Shown piece after piece: positions 8,238-17,387 of a stretch of 64,000 bases of DNA. The notes under the pieces were generated by a model that was not told where the DNA came from, searched no databases, and saw only the letters and a list, made by a program, of their open reading frames with translations. Source of the stretch: an uncultured Alphaproteobacteria bacterium (GTDB lineage: Bacteria > Pseudomonadota > Alphaproteobacteria > HIMB59 > GCA-002718135); NCBI GenBank assembly GCA_902562275.1, contig CACESS010000002.1, positions 49,779 to 113,778 on the forward strand, read 5' to 3'. A program made the position numbers and the translations under genes. Every line of letters starts with the position of its first letter. The first letter of the stretch is position 1.

Positions 8238-10991
8238 ATGGCAGACAATCTACAGGTATCAGCAAAAATCTCAGAAGAAAAAAGTGTAAATATTTTAACA
8301 TTAAGTGTCGTGCGTCGTGACGGAGCTATTACTCCTTTCAAATCAGACAAAATTTCAAATGCTATAAAAAAAGCATTCCTAGCACAAACAAAAATTAGAA
8401 ATGATAAAAATAAGGAAAAAGAACAACAAGATGGAATTCATAAAACTGTTGAAGCATTAACACATAAAGTTGTCTCGGCTCTAACAAGAAGGATTGCTGA
8501 TGGAGACATGATTCACATTGAGGATATTCAAGATCAAGTGGAGTTAGCGCTTATGAGGGATGAACATCATAAAGTTGCTAGAGCGTATGTTTTGTATAGA
8601 GAACAAAGAGCGGCTTCACGATATCACACTAAAAAACTAAAAGAGCAAGTTGGAGAAAAAGCTTCTTCAATGATGGTAACCAAAAGAGATGGAAGTAAAG
8701 AGCCAATTTCACTTGATAAAATAACCAATAGAGTATCTGTTCTATCTACTGGTTTAAATATTGATCCAATTGTCGTTGTTCAAAAAGCTGTTCCAGGCCT
8801 ATATAGTGATATTAGTTCCGTTGAAATTGATACTTATCTTGCTGAAACTGCTGCTGCTTTAACAGTTGAACATCCTGATTATTCTTATCTTGCAGCAAGA
8901 ATAAAAGTAAACTCTCTTCATAAAGAAACACCAGGTTTCATCATAGCAACAAAAAATTTATACGACGATGGATTGCTAAGAGAAGAATATTACAAAAAGG
9001 TGATGGAGAATTCAGATTTAATAGAGTCAGTAATTGACTATGACAAAGATTATACTTTTGATTATTTTGCTCTCACAACACTAATAAGAGCATATTTATT
9101 AAAGTTTGATAATAAAACAATTGAAAGACCTCAAGACCTTTGGATGAGAGTAACTTTAACAGTTACCGGTAGTGAGTTTAACTTAGACAAAATAAAAGAA
9201 ACTTATAAAAGTTTATCAACTGGTATGTATACTCATGCTACACCAACATTGTTTAATAGTGGACTAAAAATGCAGCAACTTTCTTCTTGCTTTTTAATAG
9301 GTATGGAAGATGACTCTATCGAAGGTATTTTTAATACTATTAAAGATTGCGCACTAATATCCAAAACTGCAGGTGGTATTGGTATGCACGCTCACAATAT
9401 TAGAGGTAGTGGAAGTAGAATAAAATCAACAAATGGCAAATCTAATGGCCTCATACCATTTTTGAAAATTTTTAATGAAACTGCTAAATCAGTTGATCAA
9501 GGCGGCGGTAAAAGAAAAGGTTCTTTTGCAGTTTACTTAGAACCTTGGCACGCTGACATTGAGAAATTTCTAGAACTTAGAAAAAATACAGGTGCTGAAG
9601 AATTTAGAGCTAGAGATTTGTTCTACGCCTTATGGATACCAGATTTATTCATGAAGAGAGTAGAAAACGATGAAGAGTGGACACTTATGAGTGAACATGA
9701 ATGTCCAGGCCTTTCAGATGTATATGGTGACGAATTTGAAAAACTTTACACAAAGTATGAAAATGAAATGAAGCATTTAGAAAAAATTAAAGCAAGAGAT
9801 TTAATGTCTAAAATCATAGAAGCGCAGATAGAAACAGGACAACCTTATATGCTTTATAAAGACTCTATTAATAATAAGTCTAATCAAAAAAATATTGGTG
9901 TCATTAAATCTTCAAACCTGTGTGCAGAGATAGTTGAATATTCAGATAAGAATGAAACATCTGTATGTAACTTGGCTTCTATAGCTCTGCCAAAATTTGT
10001 AAAAAAATCAGATAAAAAATTAATATATGACTATGATGCCCTTTACGAAACTGCAAAATTAGCTACAAAAAACTTAGATGAAGTAATTGATATTAATTTT
10101 TATCCAACTGATAAAACTGAAAGATCTAATAATAAGCATAGGCCCATAGGTTTAGGGATACAGGGACTTGCAGATGTCTACTTTAAGTTGGGAATAGCTT
10201 ATGAATCTGAGGAGGCCAAAGAAATAAATAAATTAATTTTTGAGACGATTTACTTTGGAGCCTTAGAAGCTTCATGCGAGTTAGCAAAAGAAAAGGGAGC
10301 ATACGAAACTTTTAAAAATTCACCAATTTCGAAAGGTAAGTTTCAATTTGATCTGTGGAACGTTAATCCTTCTTCAAAGTGGGATTGGGACTCACTTAGA
10401 ACTAAAATTAAAGAGCACGGTGTAAGAAATTCTTTAACCACAGCTTGCATGCCAACTGCGTCAACAGGTATTATATTAGGTAATACTGAAACGTTCCAAA
10501 TACAAACCTCTAATATATATAAAAGACAAACCCTCTCAGGTGAGTTCCTACTCGTAAATAGATATTTAGTGAATGAACTTTCTCAAAGAGGGCTTTGGAA
10601 TAAAGAAATGAGAGATAAAATAATCTTACAAAATGGATCGGTTGAAAATATTAATGAAATTCCAAGTGAACTAAAAGAAGTTTATAAAACAGTTTGGGAA
10701 GTATCACAAAAAACTGTAATTGATATGTCAGCGGATAGAGCACCATTTATTGATCAAACTCAATCAATGAATCTTTGGCTTTCAACACCTACGTTTGGAA
10801 AAGTTAATTCCATGCATATGTATGCATGGAAAAAAGGTCTTAAAACAGGAATGTATTATCTAAGAAGTAGATCAGCTGTTGATGCTGTAAAAGTTACAGT
10901 TTCATCAGAAAAAGCAGCTAAAGATGCTTATATAAATACTACTATCAATCAAAACAATGAACCAGAAGATTGCGAAACTTGCAGTGCATAA
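8238..10991 (+). CDS. nrdA: Class Ia ribonucleoside-diphosphate reductase, alpha subunit
   Basis: It reduces ribonucleotides to deoxyribonucleotides, using a radical passed from NrdB. At 917 residues it is longer than the E. coli protein because the N-terminus holds two ATP-cone domains (about 14-130 and 148-235), which implies allosteric activity control. The active site is Asn560-x-Cys562-x-Glu564 (NLCAE); the redox cysteines are in LSSCFLIG and SVCNLAS; the radical-transfer tyrosine pair is in GMYYLRS. The C-terminus ends with the shuttle pair Cys912/Cys915 (CETCSA) that thioredoxin or glutaredoxin reduces. The start ATG directly follows the TAA of a 43-codon upstream frame, and nrdB follows after 15 bases. 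Confidence 0.97.
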   Translation: MADNLQVSAKISEEKSVNILTLSVVRRDGAITPFKSDKISNAIKKAFLAQTKIRNDKNKEKEQQDGIHKTVEALTHKVVSALTRRIADGDMIHIEDIQDQVELALMRDEHHKVARAYVLYREQRAASRYHTKKLKEQVGEKASSMMVTKRDGSKEPISLDKITNRVSVLSTGLNIDPIVVVQKAVPGLYSDISSVEIDTYLAETAAALTVEHPDYSYLAARIKVNSLHKETPGFIIATKNLYDDGLLREEYYKKVMENSDLIESVIDYDKDYTFDYFALTTLIRAYLLKFDNKTIERPQDLWMRVTLTVTGSEFNLDKIKETYKSLSTGMYTHATPTLFNSGLKMQQLSSCFLIGMEDDSIEGIFNTIKDCALISKTAGGIGMHAHNIRGSGSRIKSTNGKSNGLIPFLKIFNETAKSVDQGGGKRKGSFAVYLEPWHADIEKFLELRKNTGAEEFRARDLFYALWIPDLFMKRVENDEEWTLMSEHECPGLSDVYGDEFEKLYTKYENEMKHLEKIKARDLMSKIIEAQIETGQPYMLYKDSINNKSNQKNIGVIKSSNLCAEIVEYSDKNETSVCNLASIALPKFVKKSDKKLIYDYDALYETAKLATKNLDEVIDINFYPTDKTERSNNKHRPIGLGIQGLADVYFKLGIAYESEEAKEINKLIFETIYFGALEASCELAKEKGAYETFKNSPISKGKFQFDLWNVNPSSKWDWDSLRTKIKEHGVRNSLTTACMPTASTGIILGNTETFQIQTSNIYKRQTLSGEFLLVNRYLVNELSQRGLWNKEMRDKIILQNGSVENINEIPSELKEVYKTVWEVSQKTVIDMSADRAPFIDQTQSMNLWLSTPTFGKVNSMHMYAWKKGLKTGMYYLRSRSAVDAVKVTVSSEKAAKDAYINTTINQNNEPEDCETCSA

Positions 10992-11006
10992 AGAAGGAGT
11001 AATAAA

Positions 11007-11996
11007 ATGATATCAAAAGGCGTTAAATCAATATTTCCAATAAAAAACCAAGAAATTTGGGATAGATATAAACAACATATTCAAGCCTTTTGGACAACAG
11101 AGGAAGTATCATTACAAGATGACTTAAGAGATCTTGAAACCTTAAATGATGGTGAAAAGCACTTTATAAAACATGTGCTGACTTATTTTGCTAATTCTGA
11201 GGCAATGATTAATGAAAACTTAGCAAGTAGGTTCTACAAAGAAATACTAATTCCTGAAGCAAGATGTTTTATCTCAATGCAGATGTTAAATGAATCGATT
11301 CATGCAGAAATGTACGGTCTTCAAATAGAAGCTTATGTAAAAGATACAAAAGAAAAAGATATGCTTTTTGATGCAATTCAAAATGTACCATGCATAAACC
11401 ATAAAGCACAATGGGTATCAAAATGGCTTAATGGTAGTCAAAATTTATTAACAAGACTCATAGGGTTTGGATTAGTTGAAGGTTTGTTTTTTGCGGGATC
11501 GTTTTGTGCAATATATTATTTTAGAAAAAGAGGTTTACTACCAGGCTTAGCCTTATCCAATGATTGGATTGCAAGAGACGAAGGAATGCACTTTAGCTTC
11601 TCATCATTAATGTTTAGGACTTTAAGAGATAAGTTTAATAATAAAACATTAACTGATGCAGACATTAGTGATTTATCTCTAATTCCTTCAGACGTTCCTC
11701 AATCACAATTTGAGGAAATTGTTAGAGAAGCAGTTGCTTTTGAAAAAGAATTCGTAAAAGATGCACTCCCAGTAGATTTGATTGGTATGAATGCTGATTT
11801 AATGTGCCAGTATATCGAAGCTGTTGCTGACAGGATTGCTGATCTATTTGAATTTGACAGAGTCTTTAAGACAGAGAATCCTTTTGATTTTATGAGAGCT
11901 TTAGATGTTCAAAATGTTACAAACTTTTTCGAAAAAAGAGTGTCTGAGTATCAAAGACCTACAGATAGAGCTTTAAGTTTTGATGAAGCATTTTGA
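11007..11996 (+). CDS. nrdB: Class Ia ribonucleoside-diphosphate reductase, beta subunit
   Basis: This is the diiron-tyrosyl radical subunit. In the 329 residues the metal ligands and radical site are intact: Glu96, His99 and Tyr103 in NESIHAEMY (equivalent to E. coli E115, H118, Y122), a Glu in GLVEGLFF, and Glu plus His in DEGMHF. The acidic-aromatic C-terminal tail LSFDEAF is the usual docking peptide for NrdA. A strong Shine-Dalgarno (AAGGAG at 10995-11000) precedes the start. The TGA overlaps the next ATG as TGATG, so the glutaredoxin is probably translationally coupled. Confidence 0.97.
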   Translation: MISKGVKSIFPIKNQEIWDRYKQHIQAFWTTEEVSLQDDLRDLETLNDGEKHFIKHVLTYFANSEAMINENLASRFYKEILIPEARCFISMQMLNESIHAEMYGLQIEAYVKDTKEKDMLFDAIQNVPCINHKAQWVSKWLNGSQNLLTRLIGFGLVEGLFFAGSFCAIYYFRKRGLLPGLALSNDWIARDEGMHFSFSSLMFRTLRDKFNNKTLTDADISDLSLIPSDVPQSQFEEIVREAVAFEKEFVKDALPVDLIGMNADLMCQYIEAVADRIADLFEFDRVFKTENPFDFMRALDVQNVTNFFEKRVSEYQRPTDRALSFDEAF

Positions 11997-12235
11997 TGGA
12001 AGCAGAAATATATTCTAAAACTAATTGTGGTTACTGTGATAGAGCTAAACTACGGTTAGCTAAATATAATCCAAAAATTTATATGCTTGACACAGATTAT
12101 ACGAGAGAAGATTTTTTTGAAAAATTTCCAAACGCTAAAACTTTTCCTCAAATAATTTTAAATGGTGAAAAAATTGGAGGGTATCATGAACTTGAAAAAT
12201 GGTTTGAAATGAATACCTTTGATGACGAATTCTAA
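11996..12235 (+). CDS. Glutaredoxin, probably the RNR reductant
   Basis: This small thiol-redox protein (79 residues) has a dithiol CGYC active site at about residues 11-14, a TFPQI cis-proline segment and the GGYHEL glutathione-binding motif. It starts at ATG 11996, overlapping the nrdB stop; a TTG one codon earlier is possible but less likely. Position directly after nrdAB suggests it recycles the NrdA C-terminal cysteines, as NrdH or Grx does elsewhere. GGYHEL points to a true Grx (compare GGxxD/E motifs) rather than NrdH. Confidence 0.9.
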   Translation: MEAEIYSKTNCGYCDRAKLRLAKYNPKIYMLDTDYTREDFFEKFPNAKTFPQIILNGEKIGGYHELEKWFEMNTFDDEF

Positions 12236-12358
12236 ATAACCTTTTTTTTCCTTTTCTTGTGTAAGTTTTTTTATTTCTAACAATTCTTTGTTTATATTTA
12301 GGGAGTTTTAAATCTTGAGCAGAGGGATTTCTTTTCTTAATTTTTTTTTAATTTCCAT
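12232..12358 (-). CDS. Putative small basic protein with ArfA-like motif, frame broken at two poly-A tracts
   Basis: On the minus strand, just after polA, one frame reads KKRNPSAQDLK then PKYKQRIVRNKKTYTRKGKK. The second stretch resembles the ribosome-binding core of E. coli ArfA ([23 protein letters not shown], from memory). In that frame there is no ATG: an ATT at 12341-12339 is the only early start-like codon. An ATG at 12358 is in another frame, joined if the 9-A run at 12341-12349 were one base longer. The 8-A run near 12242-12249, also one longer, would give a stop at 12232 and a 44-residue product. It could be a real gene with slippage, homopolymer sequencing errors, a decayed gene, or a chance Lys-rich frame. 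Confidence 0.45.
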
Positions 12359-12368
12359 AAAATATGTT

Positions 12369-15110
12369 CTAATGTGCCTGCCCCCAATGATCACCAGCAC
12401 CAAAATCAACAGTGAGTGGAACTGCAAAATCTTTATATTGTAAATGTACAGACTCCATAATTGTTTTTACATTACTTACTAAATTGTCATATTTTTTACT
12501 ATCAACTTCAAAAATTAGTTCATCATGTACTTGTAAAAGCATTTCAGCCTCAATATTTTTAAGTTTTATTTCCTTATGAATTTCAATCATTGCTAACTTA
12601 ATAATGTCTGCTGCACTACCCTGAATTGGCGCATTAATAGCTTGTCTTTCTGCAAAACCTCTAACAGCAAAATTCTTATCAGTAATTCCCTTAATATTAA
12701 TTTTTCTTTTAAAAATTGTTTCAACGTATTGATTTGTTTTTGCGAAATCAATTTGATGCTCCATATATTTTTTAATTTTTGGATATTTAATAAAATACTC
12801 ATTTATGTAATCATTTGCTTCTGTATTGGAAATATCAAGTTGTTTAGCTAAACCATATGGACTAATTCCATAAAGAATGCCAAAATTAATTGCTTTTGCT
12901 TTTCTTCTATAATCGTTGTTTATTTGACTATCGTTTAGATTAAATATTTCTTTAGCAGTTGATGCATGAATATCTTCATTGTTTTTAAAAGCTTTAATAA
13001 AATTTTTATCACTAGAAATTTCTGCAGCTAATCTCAGCTCTATTTGAGAATAATCAAAACTAACTAATTTTTTTCCTTTTCCACTAACAAAAGCTGTTCT
13101 TATTTTTTTTCCATTTTCTGTTCTAATTGGGATATTTTGAAGATTTGGATCTGTAGAACTTAATCGACCAGTTAAAGTATTAGCTAAACCAAATGATGTA
13201 TGAACTCTACTTTTACCATCTGTTAATCTAAATAAAGCATCTGTATAGGTTGATTTAAGTTTTGTTAATTCCCTCCAATCAAGAACAAGTTGTGCAATTT
13301 CAAATCCATCTAAGGCTAAATTATTTAAAGTTGAAGAATCAGTTGAATATGATCCTGATTTTGTTTTTTTACCACCAGGTATTTTAAGATTAACAAATAG
13401 TATCTCTCCTAATTGTTTAGGTGAGCCAATATTGAACTCTTCTTTTGAAAGTTTATAAATGTTCTTTTCAAGTTTTTTACTTTCATTTTCAAATTCATTA
13501 CTTAAACTTGTTAAAAACTTTTTATTTACCTCTATGCCATTAGCTTCAATTGAAGATAATACCTCTACAAGAGGCAAGTCGATGTTTTGATAAACAAAAT
13601 TAGCCTTTTCTTTTATTAAACGAGGATAAAGATTTTGAAAAAGCCTGAATGTTAAAAGAGAATCTTCAGCAGCATAATTAATTGCATTATCGATAGTTAC
13701 TTTATCAAAAGTAATTTCATTTTTTCCTGTGCCTACAACTTCCTTATATTTAATAGTTGTATGATTTAAGTGATTAAAAGATAAATCATCTAAATTGTGC
13801 TTATAAATTCCATTATCAATTGAGTAAGAGATTAACATTGTGTCTGCAATTGAATTAAAAGTTACTCCATACTTTTTTAAAATTCTAATGTCATATTTTA
13901 TGTTTTGACCAATTTTTAAGATTGACTCATTTTCACAAATTTTATTAATATTTTTAATTACATATTTTTCCTCTAACTGGTTATCAATTTTTTTTGACCC
14001 ATCAGAAGTAGTATGGTTTATAGGAATATAGTAAGAAATATTTTCACTATAACATATTGATATACCAACTAAGCTAGCTTTTTCTATATTGAGTGAGTTA
14101 GTTTCAGTATCAATAGCGCATATACCTTTTTTTTCAATTTCGCTTAAAATCTTTTCAAAATTTTTCTTTGAATTAATTAATTGATACTTTGGCACTATTT
14201 CTTTTTTTTGAATAATGTTATCATTATTACTAGATATAAAAGAATTAGATTTTAATCTTTCAGATATTGATCTAAAGCCTTGCTCTTTAAGAAACTCATA
14301 GATATTATTAATTTCATTTTTTAATTCATTATAAGTTTTTATTTTGTTGATACCTTCAGGTATTTCTACGTCATTTTTAAGTGTTACAAGTTCTAAACTT
14401 AATCTAATATCATTTTCTGATTCTTTTAAAATGTTTCTTCTTTTTTCTTGCTTAATTTTATCAAGATTTTTAATTAAACCATCTATGTCGTTAAATTCAT
14501 TTATTAACTGAGACGCTGTTTTAGGGCCTATACCAGGAGCACCTGGAATGTTATCAACTTTGTCTCCTGTTAGAGCTTGAATGAAAATAACTTTATCTGG
14601 GTACACTCCAAATTTTTCTTCTACATCTTTAGTTTCTATTTTTTTATTTTTCATTGGATCAAGCATTGTCACATTATCACTAACAAGCTGCATTAAATCT
14701 TTATCTGAGGAAACAATGATAGTTTCAATTTTATCTTTTTCAGCTAATCTTACATAAGTAGCAATTAAATCATCTGCCTCAAATCCCTCTATTTCTAATT
14801 GCGGTATATTAAAACTCTTTACACACTCTCTAATTAAAGGAAATTGTGGTATCAAGTCATCAGGAGCTTCTCCTCTATTAGCCTTATATTCTGGATATAT
14901 TTCATTTCTAAAATTTTCCCTTGCGGCATCAAAAATAACTATCATTTTATCGTCGCTATAATCTTCTATCAGTTTAACAAGCATATTTGTAAAACCAAAA
15001 ACAGCATTAATTGGAGTTCCATCTGCACGATTCATAGGGGGTAGCCCATAATAAGCTCTAAATATATAAGCAGAGCCATCAACTAATACTAATCTACTCT
15101 TTTTATTCAT
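12369..15110 (-). CDS. polA: DNA polymerase I
   Basis: It performs Okazaki-fragment processing and gap repair. The 913 residues hold all three domains: 5'-nuclease (about 1-280, with the acidic GFEADD and SSDKDL motifs), 3'-5' exonuclease (about 320-510, with intact DTE, NxxxD and YxxxD motifs, so proofreading should be active), and the polymerase domain with motif A FDYSQIELR, motif B RRKAKAINFGILYG and motif C VHDEL. It is transcribed divergently from the ABC ATPase across 31 bases. The small ArfA-like frame lies just downstream. Confidence 0.98.
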   Translation of the reverse strand: MNKKSRLVLVDGSAYIFRAYYGLPPMNRADGTPINAVFGFTNMLVKLIEDYSDDKMIVIFDAARENFRNEIYPEYKANRGEAPDDLIPQFPLIRECVKSFNIPQLEIEGFEADDLIATYVRLAEKDKIETIIVSSDKDLMQLVSDNVTMLDPMKNKKIETKDVEEKFGVYPDKVIFIQALTGDKVDNIPGAPGIGPKTASQLINEFNDIDGLIKNLDKIKQEKRRNILKESENDIRLSLELVTLKNDVEIPEGINKIKTYNELKNEINNIYEFLKEQGFRSISERLKSNSFISSNNDNIIQKKEIVPKYQLINSKKNFEKILSEIEKKGICAIDTETNSLNIEKASLVGISICYSENISYYIPINHTTSDGSKKIDNQLEEKYVIKNINKICENESILKIGQNIKYDIRILKKYGVTFNSIADTMLISYSIDNGIYKHNLDDLSFNHLNHTTIKYKEVVGTGKNEITFDKVTIDNAINYAAEDSLLTFRLFQNLYPRLIKEKANFVYQNIDLPLVEVLSSIEANGIEVNKKFLTSLSNEFENESKKLEKNIYKLSKEEFNIGSPKQLGEILFVNLKIPGGKKTKSGSYSTDSSTLNNLALDGFEIAQLVLDWRELTKLKSTYTDALFRLTDGKSRVHTSFGLANTLTGRLSSTDPNLQNIPIRTENGKKIRTAFVSGKGKKLVSFDYSQIELRLAAEISSDKNFIKAFKNNEDIHASTAKEIFNLNDSQINNDYRRKAKAINFGILYGISPYGLAKQLDISNTEANDYINEYFIKYPKIKKYMEHQIDFAKTNQYVETIFKRKINIKGITDKNFAVRGFAERQAINAPIQGSAADIIKLAMIEIHKEIKLKNIEAEMLLQVHDELIFEVDSKKYDNLVSNVKTIMESVHLQYKDFAVPLTVDFGAGDHWGQAH

Positions 15111-15141
15111 TGTAAATTTAAATATATAAGATTTATATTAA

Positions 15142-16068
15142 ATGTCAGATTATAAATATTCAATTGAAGCAAAAAATGTAAACAAAACCTTCTTAAAAAA
15201 GACTCAAGAAGTTAAAGCTCTTGCTGATTTTAGTATCAAAATAAAAAAAGGAACTATTCATGGTTTATTAGGGCCAAATGGTGCAGGAAAATCAACTTTC
15301 ATAAATATACTAGGCGGTTTAGTTAAAAAAAATTCAGGTGAAGTTAATGTTTGTGGAATCAATATAGATAAATACATAAAATTAAGTAAATTTAAAATTG
15401 GGATAGTTCCACAAGAACTTAATATCGATCCTTTCTTTTCTCCAGCAGAATTATTAGAACTTCAAGCAGGTTTATATGGAGTTCCAAAAAAGAAAAGGAA
15501 GACTGACGAAATTTTAGAAAACTTAAAGTTAACTGATCAAAGAAATGCGTATGCTAGAACTTTGTCAGGAGGCATGAGAAGAAGGTTATTAATTGGTAAA
15601 GCCCTAGTGCATGATCCTGAAATTATTATTTTAGATGAACCAACTGCAGGTGTAGATATTGATATAAGAACATCAGTTTGGAATTATATAAAAAGAATAA
15701 GTGGACAAGGTAAAACTGTATGCTTAACTACACATTATCTTGAAGAAGCAGAAAACTTTTGTGACAATATTACTATAATTAATCATGGTAAGAAAATCAT
15801 TGAAGGATCAAAAAACGATCTTTTAAATATTATTTCAACAAAATCTGTTACCTTTATTTTAAATAAAAATATAGATATCCCTAAAGATTTAAAAGATTTT
15901 AACCCAGTTATAGACAATGCAGTATTAAAACTGAGTTATGATAAAAATAAAACAAATATAAAAAAAATAATTGATATTTTAAATATAAATGAAATTTATT
16001 TTAAAGAAATTAATACGTTTGAGGGTGATTTAGAAGATGTCTTCTTAAAAGTTGTTAATAAAAAATGA
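15142..16068 (+). CDS. ABC-2 type transporter ATP-binding protein
   Basis: This is the cytoplasmic ATPase of an exporter of unknown substrate. The 308 residues include Walker A GPNGAGKST, a Q-loop (VPQEL), the signature LSGGMRRRL, Walker B IIILDEP and the switch His in CLTTHYLEEAE. A C-terminal extension of about 80 residues is typical of YadG/NodI-like subunits. No permease gene is adjacent: the next gene overlaps by 4 bases (ATGA) but is an O-antigen-ligase-like protein. The permease is probably encoded elsewhere, or the ATPase drives a polysaccharide export step; this is inference. Confidence 0.88.
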   Translation: MSDYKYSIEAKNVNKTFLKKTQEVKALADFSIKIKKGTIHGLLGPNGAGKSTFINILGGLVKKNSGEVNVCGINIDKYIKLSKFKIGIVPQELNIDPFFSPAELLELQAGLYGVPKKKRKTDEILENLKLTDQRNAYARTLSGGMRRRLLIGKALVHDPEIIILDEPTAGVDIDIRTSVWNYIKRISGQGKTVCLTTHYLEEAENFCDNITIINHGKKIIEGSKNDLLNIISTKSVTFILNKNIDIPKDLKDFNPVIDNAVLKLSYDKNKTNIKKIIDILNINEIYFKEINTFEGDLEDVFLKVVNKK

Positions 16069-17387
16069 TGCAATTATCAGGAAAATTTTTGAGTTTTTTA
16101 TTTTTACTTATTCCTTTATTTCTTATTACTGGTCCAGCATTACCTGATATTGTAATCACTCTTGGCTTAATATTTGGAATTATTTATTTTGTTTATCATA
16201 AAGAATATTCAGAATTAATTAAAATTAATTTTATTAGGATATCATTTATTTTTTGGTTGAGCCTTATAATTATAAGTTTTTTTTCGTATAATAAAACAAA
16301 TTCATTTCAAGATGCTTTTATTTTCATTAGATTTTTATTTATACCAATTTTATGTTACTTTATTTTTTTTAAAAAAAGTGAATTTTTTAAACTAACCTTA
16401 TTAGTTATTGCTGTTCTTGTTATATTTGTTTGTATAGATTCATTTTATCAATTTTTAAATTACACTCCAGAAAATGGTTTTGGGAAAGATTTACTAGGTT
16501 TTAAATCAGATTGGTATGGAAGATTAACAGGGCCATTTGGCGATGAATTAATACCTGGCTCTTATATATCAAAATTTGGTTTATTAGGTTTTGCATTCCT
16601 TATTTCTATTAAAAAATTTGAAAATAAAATTATTTTTCATTCAATATATTTATCTTCAATACTTTTTATTTGTTTTATTTCTGGAGAAAGAATGGCATTT
16701 GCGACATTTGGTTTAAGTTTGATATTTTTATTCTTGTTTCTGAATGGGTTTAGAAAATCTATTTTTTTATCAATAATAATTGGTATTTTTTTGATATCTA
16801 TAACTACTTATTTACATCCTTCTTACAATGATTTTAAAGTAATTGAATCAACACAAAATCATCAAGGTAAAAAAATAGAGAAATTTTTTAATTGTATTAA
16901 TGATAAAGAACAAATTTGTTCAAAAATTATAGATGTTCAACCAAGTTTTTATGAAATAATAAAAAATTTTAAAACATCTGCCTATGGTGAAATATATTTA
17001 TTATCATTTAAGATGTTTTTTGATAACCCAGTCACAGGTATTGGAATAAATAATTTTAAATTTTTATGTAATAATAATAAAGATTATCAAAATATGATGA
17101 TAAACTACGAATGCTCATCTCATCCACACAATATATATATTCAATGGCTAACAGAAGGAGGTTTAACTGTTTTTATTTTATTTATTTTATATTTAAGTTT
17201 TTTAATATTTTTTATAAAAAATAACAGTGGTGAAAAAAAATATAAAATAATCTCAATAGCAATAATTATAATTATGTTCTGGCCAATTATGTCTACTGGC
17301 AGTTTAATTAAAAATTGGTATGGGGTTAGTACCTTTTTTATTATTGGACTAAGTATGTGCCTCAGTAAATTTAGAAATAATCTCTAA
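16065..17387 (+). CDS. O-antigen ligase/polymerase-like polytopic membrane protein (Wzy_C family)
   Basis: This is an inner-membrane glycan ligase or polymerase. The 440 residues form about 11-12 hydrophobic segments with one large periplasmic loop at about 260-345. That loop ends at SSHPHNIYIQWLTEGG, the hallmark HPHN-type motif of WaaL/Wzy proteins. It overlaps the ABC ATPase by 4 bases and converges on the GT2 gene with a 17-base overlap. No other polysaccharide genes are near, so the glycan is unknown. WaaL, Wzy and PglL-like glycoprotein ligases share this fold and cannot be told apart here. Confidence 0.82.
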   Translation: MMQLSGKFLSFLFLLIPLFLITGPALPDIVITLGLIFGIIYFVYHKEYSELIKINFIRISFIFWLSLIIISFFSYNKTNSFQDAFIFIRFLFIPILCYFIFFKKSEFFKLTLLVIAVLVIFVCIDSFYQFLNYTPENGFGKDLLGFKSDWYGRLTGPFGDELIPGSYISKFGLLGFAFLISIKKFENKIIFHSIYLSSILFICFISGERMAFATFGLSLIFLFLFLNGFRKSIFLSIIIGIFLISITTYLHPSYNDFKVIESTQNHQGKKIEKFFNCINDKEQICSKIIDVQPSFYEIIKNFKTSAYGEIYLLSFKMFFDNPVTGIGINNFKFLCNNNKDYQNMMINYECSSHPHNIYIQWLTEGGLTVFILFILYLSFLIFFIKNNSGEKKYKIISIAIIIIMFWPIMSTGSLIKNWYGVSTFFIIGLSMCLSKFRNNL

